This document shows, piece by piece, positions 1 through 12,136 of a DNA stretch of 64,000 nucleotides (position 1 is the first letter of the stretch; each line of letters begins with the position of its first letter). The stretch covers positions 7,620,001 through 7,684,000 of the forward strand of contig OX940864.1 of the NCBI GenBank assembly GCA_954871525.1, given 5' to 3'. A program made the position numbers and the translations under genes. This DNA comes from Parietaria judaica (Eukaryota > Streptophyta > Magnoliopsida > Rosales > Urticaceae). Below the pieces are notes generated by a model that was not told where the DNA came from, did not search any database, and saw only the letters and a list, made by a program, of their open reading frames with translations.

Positions 1-1267
1 TGCCCCAACACTCGCTTCACCACAACAAATCCCCTCTTCTTCTCTCCGTTTCCCACCACTCGCTTGAGAAATTCCGGTCTCTTGTCCGCTTCGTATCGGT
101 TCCCGGCCTCCAGCAACGACGACGAAGACGGCGGCGGGGCCGGGAGTTTCAGCTTCGACGAGGCCGTGGAGCTGTTCAACAGAAGGGAGTACTACAGGTG
201 CCACGACTCCCTGGAAGCGCTGTGGAACGGAGCCGAAGAGCCTTCGAGGACTCTCTTCCACGGCATTCTTCAGTGCGCCGTCGGATTCCACCATCTCTTC
301 AACCAGGTAACTCTTCATGTGCCCAGCTAGGGTTTGAGCTCTTAATCAATCAGACATTTTAGGATGATTGTTGGAAATGGTGACCTGAATTCGTTTAGAT
401 CCAGCTTCGTGGTCCGAAACATGTTTTAATCATAGACGTACATGTGTTCTGATCGGACCCGGAATCGGTCCCGACATTGTTTCGTGGATATAGGATGTGA
501 CTGAAATATAAATCAGTACATGAATCCAGAATTTGAGTTCTCTGTTTATGTATGGTGTATTTGGGAATTTGATCAGAATCACAAAGGAGCAATGATGGAG
601 CTGGGCGAGGGATTATCCAAGCTAAGGAAGATGGATTTCCGAAACGGACCGTTCCACGAATTCGAACGAGACATATCTCGAGCTTTGGATTTCATTTACC
701 AAACCCAGATTGAATTAGCAGCCTGTGAGTCTTTTTTCCTTCTCTGCTTCGTGATTTAGCCTGGATCCTCGATAGCTTGCCGACCAAGCGAATAGTATTT
801 CTCACTGATTCAGATCTCATAAGTTTTTTTTTTTTTTTTTTGAATTGATATCTCATAAGCTTTTTGTTTATGATCTACGTCGACGGGTTTGTAAACCCGC
901 GGAATCTCTCTCTCTCTCTGAACGATTTTCATCGGCTTATTACTATTAGCATGAGATCATAATATCCTGTGTTAGCTTTTTGTCCAAACATGACTATGAT
1001 ACTTCTCAACTGATTATTTTCGTTCCGATATTCACAGGCAATGATGATCTCTGTGTTGCAATGGATCGGTCGGAGAGATCGTACAAGCTTCTCGGGGGAT
1101 ATGCTGCTGGGCGGCGCGTGTACGAGCTGCAAATGGACCCGAAAGATCAAACAGTGCACATAGTGTTCCGCCCCCGGGATTCTTACGCCAATGGCGAGCC
1201 GCCAAGGGTTAAGCTTCCGACCCTCAACGCAACGGGACAATCACTTGAGGCCTTCCAGTCCTATTAG
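1..1267 (+). CDS. DUF309 family protein, probably plastid-targeted (5' end outside window)
   Basis: Coding exons are 1-306, 577-724 and 1038-1267, with GT-AG junctions that keep the frame. The reading frame is open from base 1 and no ATG precedes the domain, so the true start lies upstream of the window. The first ~35 visible residues are rich in S, T, P and F, like a plastid transit peptide. The domain follows: FDEAVELFNRREYYRCHDSL, then LEALWNGAEEPSRTLFHGIL and the helix NHKGAMMELGEGLSKLRKM. These are the conserved E/H residues of DUF309. The last exon encodes a plant-specific tail with YELQMDPKDQTVHIVFRPR. The biochemical function of DUF309 is not established; bacterial and plastid members are small helical proteins. 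Family membership is sure; plastid location is inferred. Confidence 0.85.
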
Positions 1268-2208
1268 CTAGGTCTGCATGGGAAGGCATTACGTATATAT
1301 TCTATTAATCCTAGTTTTACAGAATCGTTAAAACGCGAATGCAATGTATAGGAAATGTACCCGTGTTTGGATTCTTAGAAACTGTTTTAAATTAATACTC
1401 GGTAAATTATTAGACTCTAAGATAATATTTATCTCGGGCCCGTAGAAATCATCACTTTCTATACGATAATATGTTTTCAAAAATACTATTTAAATATATA
1501 GTCTCAATCTATATCATAATTCTTGAAATTTAAAACTTGTAACATTTCTCATTAAAAATTAGAAACTTCAAAATTGCAGCAAAAATTTTGAACCACATCT
1601 CTATTTTCTTTTCCTAAACAATCTTCCTTGCGGGACATTCAAGAACGGTACTCCACGTTTCTCAAAATTGTTTCTCGACAAAATTTATTTTCTCCAAGAA
1701 CTGATTTCCTTAAAGAATGGTTTCTGAACTGCCAGTGAAGACCTCTCCATGGTATGGATCATTTTTCTACAAACTGAAGCCGAAGCAAAAACCGAGCGAG
1801 AAAACCTGCAAGGTCACAAACAAAAGGACACTTAATAATTTCCTACACAAAAATGGATACTTAAGAATTATATAAATAGAGAGAGAAGATTTTCACTAAC
1901 CTCGAACGGAGTTCAAGTTCCGCAGATTAAATTAGACAAGGGTATTGATTTTCTCGAGCCTTCGTTCTCCGGTAATGTATGTAAAGAAATTGAAGAAGTA
2001 TCTAAAAGATGAACATTAAGGTCCAACAGTTTTGAATCCCAAGAGACAACATAGAGAGGAGTTGAATCATTTGCATGCATTTCAAACTGTATATATGTAT
2101 GTATAGATTACCAGTTACATCTATACAAAAGAACTGTAATGAGAATAACGAAGAAACAAAAATTAACTAAATAAAACGCATTTAAATCCTTATAGAACAA
2201 TACATTAA
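1268..2208. other. Convergent intergenic spacer
   Basis: This stretch separates the 3' ends of the DUF309 gene (+) and the PQ-loop gene (-), so it should hold both 3' UTRs and their poly(A) signals. The sequence is AT-rich from about 1390. I see no open frame, RNA gene or clear repeat in it. Confidence 0.5.
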
Positions 2209-5130
2209 TTATTTAAAGGATACGAAACCGTCGAGTAGAATGCATCCTCCAGCGTCGACTAGCCACGGTAGATTCGGTCTGAGATCCGACCAATCTAAGC
2301 TGTTCAAAAGAATGCTACACAAAGAAAAACATGTTTATAATATTCAGTTCAGTAGATAAATATTTAAAATTCGTAATTATGTTGTATAATATATATATAT
2401 ACCTTCCAACATAAGTGGAATTTCCAATCAAAGCAAAGAGAAACATTAAAGGATTAAGACCCTGCACACCAAAAAAATAATAATAAATTGAAAACCGAAA
2501 AATATATGACGTTAACGTGACCAGAAAAAAGAAGAAGAAAAATATTCCAAACCCGAAACTACTTACCTCAGCATTGCCCTTTTTCATCTGAAAAATTGTG
2601 CAACCAATAAAAGTTAGTATCATTAAGAAAATCAAGTGATAATTAATTAGATGCTACACAGCATATGTAGAACTGTTACTAAGAGCTCATCGAAATTTCT
2701 TGCGGTAACTTACCGTTAAAAGTATTTGCGGGAACCGACCGCCCATGTAAATAGCTGCCATTCCCCAACCAAACAAACTCGCAATACTAGAATTCTCTAA
2801 CAATCCACCTTTATGCTGAAAATATTTGTCTGATTTATCATTGTGTCCTTGTAGGAATTATGTATATATATATATATATATATTCTACCTGCAATAGCTT
2901 TCTTCCGACATGGATCACGTAACCGGGATTCGGGCTTCTCTTGAATGACGAACCGAGATTAATTGCTCCAAGGAAAGTTATTGCCGTGGCCTGAGATACA
3001 AGTAAGTGTTTAACATGCTGCATAGTTGAATTGAGCATCACTCTTTATACACTAAGGCAATATTTGAGGGGATTTTTTTTTAATTGTTTATAGAAAATGC
3101 AGTGGAAATGAATATTTTCAAATGAAATAAAAAAAGTTCCTCACTTGTTTTTTGAGAAAAGGAGATTTTCTGTTAAAAACTCTCTCAAATCTTTTCCATT
3201 TTTTCCCTCCAATTCTAGTTTCAAACACAAAAAAAAATGTTTCTTTTTCCTATAGGGGTTTCGAAGAAGGCCTAACGGTCTAAGATCGCGAGTGAGAATA
3301 GAACTGACCACAGAGAGCATGGGCTTGACACGGGGAACTGGAACCGGCTCTGTTGATGCTTGTGTCGCAAGAAACGGCTCTTCGAGAATATTCTGAGGCT
3401 GACGAGTTGCGGAAGCATTCATTCTTTGTGCTAAAAGAGATCCTAAAGGTGGAGTGCAACTCTTTGTTAAAGATCTCGCTGACCTGAAATAATTTTCAAA
3501 CAAAATCAATGCTTATACAGCCACTCATTCAAAATCGCCTAAATATGTGCAGTCCGGGGGTGGAACCGGTTGTGCTGTTCCCGTTTTTTGACATTTCGGA
3601 ACCATATTTTTCATTTTTTACAATCAAAACCGATCTGTGAATCGGCTCGGTGTAATACCGACTTATAAAGAAAAAATAATAATTAAAGCTTGAAGAAAAA
3701 AAACCAAAAAATCTATAAGTAATTTATAAACCGATAAAGCCGGGTATCCTGTTAAAAACAACAGTTACACAATTTTTTTCCCCTCAAAAACCAGATTTTT
3801 CTAATAATTATTGCGATAATTTTTTTATTCTATAATGAATAATCATATTTTGAGAGGTATATATATAATATATACATATACTACATCAGATTAATTTAGG
3901 AAATATAATATAAACCAAAGTTACTAGCGTAAAAAAAAAAAAAAAATCATCTGAAAATTGAAGAAAAAGGCATAGAATCATACAAGTAATAGAGATCTCT
4001 CGAAGAGGGAATATTGATAGGTGAATTAAGAAAACCCGCTTTGGTTGTCTCATCACTTTTATGGCTGTTCTTGGTATAATAATCTGGTTCGGAACCCGCT
4101 TTTTCAGTATTTTTCACCACTTTTTCGTCCATCTCGGGCTGGTTTTTTTGGCGACGACGTTCAAGCCTTGGATATATGTAATTATAGTATATGGCTTGCG
4201 AAAAGAGAACCATTGTGATCAAAGAATACAACTGCAACAAAAAATAGAAACCCGAAGAGTCGTGAAAATTCAAGAAACAGTACATTAAACGAATTCGGGA
4301 ATCGGGATAGTTAGTCAAGGATTTAAGAGAAAATCTTACCACTGCCATGTAATATTGTGTTGGAAGCTGCATAAGCAATTAGACAATATATATCAGTTGA
4401 CTGTTAATTGTTGTATTTTCTTTTCCATAAATAAATAAAAAAATGAAAAATACGGAGTAACCAACCGTAGCCGGTTCCATCATACAGCCAACGACGTTAC
4501 AAATGTCTCTGCAAGACAAATTACACACAAAAAAAGAGTTCTTTAAGTACGAATTTATGATGCCTTGGCAACGTTTAATTATAGTGCAAACAAGAAACAA
4601 AAAAAGGATTATACGTTTTTATTCTCGGAACTGATTAGTGAATGGAAATGCAACCCCATTCGGTACATGTATTGAACGTTATACCCGCGTTATCATGTCA
4701 GTAATTTATTTTCTTTCATTAAGGGTATTTTTGGTATTTGAAGCGGAAACGTCAGTAGGAGAGTTTTCCCGATCTTACTCTCGAATTAGAGATAGGGATT
4801 TCGTTTCTGTTGTATTTCAACTCCGTATCCTATGAAATTACCCAACAATATTCCTATATTAAATAATATAATAGAACCCAAGAAGAGTAAGTACCCAAGA
4901 ATCCAAGTGGTCAAGAAAGCAATGGAGAGTCCCTCGGTTGACTTTTGCTTGTAGTTGGTGATGATCTGGGGTATCTCAGCAACAGTCCAGGTCAACACGC
5001 TGACCATTCCAAGTGTCAAAGAGAAGCCATCTTTGACACTGCAAAGGCAATAGTCCATATACTTCAATGCCCACTCTGCACAAACGCCATTACTGGGACA
5101 CCTTGGAGCTGAGCCTTTCAAGTATCCCAT
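2209..5130 (-). CDS. PQ-loop repeat membrane protein (SLC66/Ypq type)
   Basis: Ten exons on the minus strand join in frame to 372 residues: 5130-4895, 4508-4466, 4366-4340, 4231-3984, 3483-3309, 2990-2889, 2815-2714, 2587-2567, 2461-2403 and 2314-2209. Two are tiny (27 and 21 bp). Two PQ-loop repeats are visible: AEIPQIITNYKQKSTEGLSI (Pro-Gln at residues 54-55) and GGRFPQILLT (306-307). Hydrophobic segments around them fit the usual seven-helix topology. A hydrophilic loop of about 100 residues lies between the halves. Related yeast Ypq and human PQLC2 proteins export cationic amino acids from the vacuole or lysosome; that role is inferred here. The start MGYLKGS matches plant members in position. 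A non-coding first exon probably ends at 6425 (CCCAG then GTAACG) and splices to an acceptor near 5150. Confidence 0.9.
3541..3780. repeat. Degenerate hAT-like repeat in PQ-loop intron 4
   Basis: The segment begins near GGGGGTGGAACCGGT and is dense in CCGGT/ACCGA words. It resembles the termini of the larger elements at 20559-21557 and 45720-47154. It lies in the intron between the exons ending at 3984 and starting at 3483. No target-site duplication was identified, so this is a remnant at best. Confidence 0.4.
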
Positions 5131-6600
5131 TGTCCCCTTTCTTCAAACCCTGTGCCCACAAACAAGCAAATTTGTTTGAAAAGGACCAAACAATCATAGT
5201 CCATGTTCTTCAGAATTTGTGGCCAAAAACAAGAAAAGATTGTTCCGTCACTGCACGTGACAAGCGGCTAGCGGTTTCCGCAGAGGGTGTTTGGGCGGGG
5301 CGGTGAGGGCTGGCCCTGCCGCCATTGAACACCGTGCAAGAAGAATAGTAAACGGCGATACAAACAGTAATTACACAATGCAACAGTTTTCTCATAAGTA
5401 GAGATGATTTTCCTCTCTCTCTCTGGATTCAAAAGCTACCTTTTCTCACAGTATTCATTCAACATAAGAAAAAAATACACACACACACATAAATATATTA
5501 GTGTTAATGGTGGCAAAAATACTTTATACTCAACTCAACTGTGACAACATAGACCCAAATTCAATTCTTAGCAGCTAAAGCACCCAAGTGGACAATTATT
5601 GAGAAAAAATACAGACATATATATATATATATTCATACTAATGGCGGCAAAAATACTCAAGTTATACTTAACTATAACAACCGCATAGATCCAAATTCGA
5701 TTTTCAGTAGCTAAAGTACCCAAGTGGGCAATTATTACGGTCCCCAAATGCATTAAGGCGATAAAAATATCCATGTCATATTCAAGTGCGCAGGCGAGGA
5801 GGTTCTTGGTGTCGATAAGGGGCAGGAGATTCTTCTCCCGCTCCACGGCGTAGTCGAGAACCCTTCACGCACGATCTTTTAGCCCACGCGCTGTGAAGGG
5901 CAGAGGTCGTCCACTTGAGTATTTTAGCCACTAAAAAATAAAAATTGGGTACACGCCGCCACACTTAAGATATTTTTATCGCCATTATCGAATTTGGTTA
6001 CGCAGTAATCGCACCAACAATTAAATACAACTTCGATATTTTTGCCGCTATTAACTCAGAAAACCCTTCTAGGGAATCGAAACACTTGTCTCTTTCATCC
6101 ATGATTGGAGGAGAAAGCTGAGAAATAAACAGAACTTTGTATTATTCCAATACAAACAAGAAATATTCTCGCTTCTTCCAATGGCGGATCTGTTTTAACC
6201 TATTAAATATTCACATATCATTTTCATACGCATATACGAAACGAATCGATTGATACACCATACATATACACACAAGAGCTGATTAAACTCGTTGCAAACC
6301 TAAAGCAAGTTTATTTAGTACTTTCACCGAAAGCTCTGATCGTTCTCTATGTTCTTCGAACAAACAAAACTAAACCTACATTACATGCAAATATATATAT
6401 ATATATATATATGTATGCGTTACCTGGGAAAGAAAACTGTGTTCTGTGTCGCAGTGCAATGAAGGAACAGAGTGCAAAGACTGACTCTGTTATAAGGGAA
6501 TAGGTTTATGAATGAAAAATAAAAAATTAAAAGGTAATAAATCGGTGACAGTAAATAAAGATTATATTTTTATATATATATATATATAATATATATAATA
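5131..6600 (-). promoter_or_regulatory. PQ-loop leader, 5' UTR intron and proximal promoter
   Basis: The splice acceptor GGGCACAG near 5150 and the donor at 6425 outline a 5' UTR intron of about 1.27 kb, all read on the minus strand. The upstream exon would be about 6425-6490, followed by an AT-rich promoter. The intron contains a diverged direct duplication at 5505-5745, CT and TA microsatellites (for example 6390-6412) and no other coding signal. The leader structure is inferred from splice motifs only. Confidence 0.45.
5505..5745. repeat. Diverged direct duplication, two ~105 bp units
   Basis: Unit 1 (about 5507-5610) and unit 2 (about 5640-5742) share ordered blocks: GGCAAAAATACT, a run of AACT/ACAAC, CATAGA.CCAAATTC, then AGCTAAAG.ACCCAAGTGG and CAATTATT. 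The units differ by many substitutions, so the duplication is old. Related words recur inverted at 5930-6060, and ACATAGACCCAA recurs at 44163, which suggests a dispersed repeat family. Confidence 0.6.
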
Positions 6601-7990
6601 AACCCATGAAATGCCCAAAATCCATTCAAAGTTTAAGAGAAATACCCATAGTTTTATTAATTAATTCATTTATGCCCATTTTTAATAAATTTTGGACCAT
6701 TATAACCTTGATTTTAATTATATTTTTTTATTTTCGTTAATTAATTATTAATTATAATTTCAAAATTTTATTTTCCTAAAATTAAGGTTGAATTATTCCC
6801 ATATTTATCAGATTTTCAATTAATTTGATACTTTGACCTCAAATTTTGAATTCTCCTTTTATTTATCTGCATTCTCTCTCTTCGTGTTCTTTCTCCCTCC
6901 TTCTCTTCGACACGAGCTGTTCGCTCGCATTCATCCGAGCTCCCCCCGCGCGCCTCTTCCTCCGTCGCGCCACCTCCACCGATTCGCCACAAGAGGTGTT
7001 TGCGCTAATTCCATTCGGGATCGTCGCCGTTTGCCCTAGTTCGCCGTCGTTAGTTTTCCGTGGATCGTTCTCCGTTCGTTCGGTCACCGTCTGTCGTCGT
7101 TTGCTGTCGGATGCATCTTCTCGCCGGACTTTCTCCTTTCTTGTTTCCTGTTCGCTCGTTCTACTACTCTCTCGATCGCCAAGCTCTGGTTCTCCCTCGC
7201 TCGCTTGGTATATATAGTTACAACTTTGTAAATTATATTCGTGGTTATATAGTTATAGTTTGGTATACATATATAGTTACAACTTCGTATATATAGTCAA
7301 TTGCTCGCTTGGTAAATATAGTTAAGATTCGGTATATATAGTTACAACTTAGTATATATAGCCAATTGCTCGCTTGGTAAATATAGTTACAGTTCCGTAT
7401 ATATATTTACAACTTGGTAAATATTTGCAGTTACAAAATCGTATATATAGTTACAACTTGGTAAATATTTGTAGTTACCACTTAGTAAATATTCTCAGTT
7501 ACAAAATCGTATATATAGTTACAACTTCGTAATCGTAAATACTACACGAATTTGGTATATATAGTTACAATTTCGTAATTGTACAATTGTTTCGAATTTG
7601 GTATATATAGTTACAACTTCATAATTGTAGAACTCTTTCGAAAATACATACGTAAATATTGTTACAGTTTCGTATATATAGTTACAACTTCATAATTGTG
7701 TAACTCTTTCGAAAATACATACGTAAATACATACTAAATAGAATAGAATTGAAAAAGTATAGGAAGATTAGTAATTAATTTATAGTAAAGGAAATAAATT
7801 GTATTTAAATAATGTGGTGAATCCTTATTGTTGCTATAATTAAGGATGATTAATTATTTGTTAATTATTTAATATTTAAAAAAAGAAGGGTATATTGGTC
7901 CATATTTCAATTAGTTGGTGGTTCTAATTACCAAAAATAGATTTGGGCATTTTTTTGAAACTTTGAGTCACAAATGGGAATTTCGTTCAT
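6600..7990. mobile_element. Composite non-autonomous element with GC-rich core and minisatellite
   Basis: The ends look like imperfect inverted arms. The left arm has AAATGCCCAAAATCCATTCA and later TTGGACCATTATAACC. The reverse complement of the right arm has AAATGCCCAAATC and TATGGACCAATATACCC. Between them are a GC-rich, CT-rich 5'UTR-like block (about 6840-7200) and then a minisatellite (7200-7740). The layout recalls a Pack-MULE or similar element carrying captured sequence, but I found no target-site duplication or transposase. Short open frames in the GC-rich block show no domain and are not annotated as genes. Confidence 0.45.
7200..7740. repeat. Minisatellite of TATATATAGTTACAACTT-like units
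   Basis: Irregular tandem units about 20-40 bp long repeat the words TATATATAGTTACAACTT, CTTGGTAAATAT and AAAATCGTATATATAG more than a dozen times. Units are shuffled and mutated rather than perfect. No coding capacity is seen. Confidence 0.8.
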
Positions 7991-9090
7991 TTACCCTATA
8001 CATGAGTTAAGAAAATTAAAGAATTGGGAAGGAGGGCGAATTTTGATTGGATTATAATTACTAATTATTGGGATTATCTATAACACAGTGATTCGGTCAA
8101 AGTTTTTGTAATTCGGTCAAATAATTATTTAGTAAGTGGAATAAATTGTGGTTTTTTGTGAATATTAATTCTACGGTATAAAGCTAAATTTCTATAAATT
8201 AATAATTTTGGACTGCCAAAATTTATTATGTTATTGAATTATTAATTAATATATAAATTAATAAAATATTAATTTATAAAGTGTGAATTATATAATAATT
8301 AGAATAGAAAATCTTATATAACATGTTAAGAATACTAATATGATTATATCTCTAGTTATACAACATTATCTGAAGATGAAATTAGTGAGTTAGAGCTTAT
8401 TTCACGCAATATGTAACTACAAATCACTTTCAACGTTTTTTTGTTACATCACGAAAATACAACACTGAATATTCTTAATGTTATGCGGAAGCTTAGAGAT
8501 GGAGTTGAATGAGACATCAATTTCAAGAACAAACAAATAACATTAGAATCATATTTAAAAAAAGATTACTTGATTAGTTATTTGATGAATGTTTTTTATG
8601 TAAAGTGATTTCACGATGTTATTTTATTTACAGTGATTTCAAAATTAGCTATATATTATAATATGTTTTTGTATTGAATAATTAATTTATATATATCACT
8701 TTATACTTGTAATAAAAATTACTATCTTATAAGTTTAGTGATGAATAAATTATTATTTAATCGAAGTTATTAATTTATCGAGGTTCTATTGTATATAACG
8801 TTTTATTGATTTTATTTTATTATTTTATTTGATAACTGAAAGAATATCAAGACAGAGACTGAAGATAAGATTATCTTTATTTCATATAATAATTTGAAGG
8901 TTGATAATTGATCATTTGATACAATATATTTTCCTAAAAAGCAAAAGTGAAGAAAAAAAAGAACTCGCACTAATTACATTATATATATATATATATATAT
9001 ATTAGTGATGTATAGTTACATGCATCCCATATTCAAAAGTATAATAAATTAATAATCTCTGGAAGTAGAACGTTGCCTAATGTTGGCCAA
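7991..9090. other. AT-rich intergenic repeats
   Basis: No gene is seen. Very AT-rich DNA contains a direct double motif ATTCGGTCAAA at 8091 and 8111. Words such as AAATTAATAA recur, as in common dispersed plant repeats. A TA microsatellite lies near 8979-9002. Confidence 0.5.
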
Positions 9091-9480
9091 GAGAGCTAAA
9101 ATCAAGCCGGCTAACCCTTAATATAAAACCGGTAAATTCCACGTTGGTAAATCCATAATTTATCGATAAACCCATTATTCATCGGTAAACCAATAAAATA
9201 TAAATACCGATAAAGTCGAAAAACGGTATTTGAAATATTATATGATATTAATTCAGAACATAGAAGAAGTCTCGTCTTGTCCCAGATTAAAAAAAATAGA
9301 TTTGACTGTTTCGTTCATGTCCTGTTCCGGTTTTCAACTAAAAAACTAAAATATTAGGATTTTGAAAAAATTGGGATTGGGAAATATTTTGAAGAGATAG
9401 AATAATCCGAAACCCGACGGTAAAGAGTGAAGATTCCAGTTCTCGATCCCGATTTCACCCTATAAGGTATTATATTTAAC
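9090..9480. repeat. hAT-like remnant with CCGGT and CGGTAAA words
   Basis: The left part is dense in ACCGGTAAA, CGGTAAAC and ACCGATAAAG. The right end reads GATTTCACCCTATAAGG, similar to the right end of the better preserved element at 20559-21557 (TTTCACCCCTA). No clear target-site duplication was found. Confidence 0.4.
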
Positions 9481-11068
9481 GTTTGTAGATAAAAACCATT
9501 TAGGGACAGAATGGTCCCTTCCTATGTGACTTGCCAAGTTTTAGTTTCGACCCAGCCCAACCCATATCGAGAACCCGTATTTTATATCCAGCCCAACCCA
9601 TTCGTTAATATGAATCTGGTAAATACCCGACCCGTTAGATATCAGTGTCTTCCCCGCGGTGCTAGTTTCTCTCTCTCTCTCTCACTCACCAGAGGCGAGC
9701 TCAGGTGAGGTCAGTATAGTTTTTTATTTTTTTATTTCGGTTATATTTTCCATTTGATTTTGGTTTCTGGGTTGATGGATTCGCTTTCTGCTAGAGTACT
9801 GTTGATCTTCAAGCTATGCAAATGTTTGTATCTCGTTCTGTTCGATGAATTAGGCGATGGAAGTTTCGCTATGAAGCTTCATGTCTTAGCAAAGCAATTA
9901 TCGTCGTGATTTGCATCTTTTGAATATACTTTAAGCGACATTGTCTTTATTTTATCCAGATTCTGTTATCACACTAAAAAGACTGCAACTTTTAACACGT
10001 ATGGTTAACATAACGCGATTCTAAACTTCAGAAAACCGAGCTCGCTAATTCCGAGCTCGAAAAACACGATGTCTGCGGTATTTTTCTTTATTATGAAAGT
10101 CGAATTTCGTGCTATCAACAAAAACCGAGCTCCTATGGAAATTCGAGCTCAGAAATCACCATGCTGTATTATGACATGAAATTGGTGCCGGGAATCAGGA
10201 AGATGGTCGAAATTTTGTATCGGTTTTGCTGGTCCGCTTGTAAACTAGTCTTCATAGTTGCTTGTGTAGTACCTTTGAAAATTATTCCTTAGTTTATGTA
10301 CTAGAGGGCGTTTTTCGTAATTTCAGAATGGCGATTTCCAATTGGTGCAGACTCCTGTTTCCGAAACCAATAGTTACAAAGTAAGTGTAAGAGTTAACTT
10401 TTAAGCCATCAAATTTCGATATGCAAGAGTGATTCCGAAAACAATGTCTCTGTTACGGACCCTCGCTACCGACGCCGCAAGATCACCACCAACGCAGCAT
10501 CCCCAAGTGGCTAGAAGAAGACGAGATGAAGATCAGTTTTATTTGGCGTGCTTTCCTTTGGATTTTGTGCGTCGATTATGTGGTTGTCGTTTTCTTTAGC
10601 TTTTGTCGTTTAATAACCTTGTCGCTTTCGGGTGTTTGGTCGTTTAGGCCAGCCCTTGTGGTTTGAGTTGTTTTGCTCACAAAACTCTGTCGTTTGGCTG
10701 AGAGGGTATTTATACCTCTTTTGCTTTTGGAAATGATAAGCACGTTCTTCTCTCTCAGCTCTGCCGCCGCCTCCCTTGCCACTGCCCACTCCCTTCTTAA
10801 TGTCATCAGGAGATTCTGGGTCCGTCCGTTTAGTTCGTGGTTCTGTCAGGTTTCGGTAATCTGTTTGGTTTTAGTTGGTTCTGCAGAACCGGTTTGCAAA
10901 TAGCTCCAGCAAGTAGTTTGGTACAAGTTTTGTTTGATTGGTCTTCAGAAAAAGGAAACCGTGTTCGGTTGCAGTTTCTTTTTTTAGTTTGATAACAATT
11001 ACTTAAGCTATCTTAACGTAATGATATATTTTGGCTCATTGCAGTGACGAAATCAAGTGTGTGATTCG
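9481..11068 (+). promoter_or_regulatory. Region upstream of TEN1: leader candidates and unresolved exons
   Basis: A CT microsatellite followed by AGGTGAGG (about 9668-9712) looks like a 5' UTR with a splice donor. An exon with good borders follows at 10327-10380. TEN1 coding starts at 11069. The 10560-10960 stretch has repeated GTCGTTT words and no convincing coding frame. Confidence 0.4.
10328..10599 (+). CDS. Possible small two-exon gene, unrecognised
   Basis: An exon flanked by AATTTCAG and GTAAGT carries an ATG at 10328 and encodes MAISNWCRLLFPKPIVT. Splicing 10380 to about 10429 (after ATGCAAG) continues in frame as VIPKTMSLLRTLATDAARS and ends at TAG 10597-10599. The product would be about 74 residues, basic, with an Arg-rich stretch, perhaps organelle-targeted. 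I recognise no family. It could equally be non-coding leader or a relic. It sits just upstream of TEN1 on the same strand, so the two may share a transcript. Confidence 0.25.
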
Positions 11069-12103
11069 ATGGCTATGCAGGCAATAAAATACGGGGTGTT
11101 GGTTTCACTGCAGGAACTGACTCCATCTTCACCGTACTTCGAGCAAGGCGCTTCACTCAGAGTAACCGGAAAGTAAGCCATAAACCACTTTCTATCAAGA
11201 TCTTGACGTATTTTTTTCTTGGTTTTTACTTTTTCGCATGTATTAAGCTTATTTAATTCTTCTAGGCTAGAAGATTATGTGGCTGAGACCGCCAATGCCA
11301 CGATCGTCGATGGAAGTTCAAAACTAAAGATCAACACAGAGCACCTTCGGGAAGTTGGTTTTCGGCTCGGTTCCATCTACCAATTCATCGGCGAATTGCT
11401 TATTCAACATGATAACGAGGTGACCATTTGGTAACTCCTTAATTTGTTTTATAGTAATTCACACCCCTCAAATTTATCATCGGTGCAGTTTGCCTCCTAA
11501 AACTTTGTTTTGGTGCACTTTGCCCCATAAAAGTTCATTTTAGTGCAGTTTTGCCCCTGAATCCTCAATTTGTATTGATTTTAGAACTAAAAGAGGTATT
11601 TCGGTAATATGAGAGTTCAATGGGAAAAGCGCACCAAAATTGAAGTTAGAAGGCAAAAGCCAAAAGGCATTAAAATAATAAGGGTCATAAACCCAATCTT
11701 TTTTTTTTTCACAGCTGAATTTTTCAATTTTTACGGTGGAAGTTTGTAATGTTCATTATTTTGTTTCTCTCCAAAATTCTACCCACTTTTTCTAATTGAT
11801 TTAATAGAATTTTAGATGCTCCGTAAAGTCTTGGACACGTGTCACTTCCAAGATTGAAGGAATTTTGTTAACAACACTTCCATAAGTCAATTAAATCAAT
11901 TAAAAGAAGTGGAAAGAATTTTGGAGAGAAGCAAAACAGTGGACATTAGGAACCTTGGTTGTGAAAAAAAAAAAAAAGGTTTATGCCACTATAAAAGTAA
12001 AAAAATGGGTACTTAGACCGCTAATAACCCTAAACATAATTGAGGGGATACGTAACTGCAGCAATAATTAAACTATAACTGTAAGCAATTACTCTATTTT
12101 ACA

Positions 12104-12136
<33 letters not shown>

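Noticed and set aside
6833..7296. Overlapping short frames in the GC-rich block
   Set aside because: They lie in several frames, are rich in Ser/Arg/Leu, run into the minisatellite and show no domain; they are treated as part of the composite element.
7200..7740. CRISPR-like repeat array
   Set aside because: Units are irregular, AT-rich and without unique spacers; this is a plant minisatellite.
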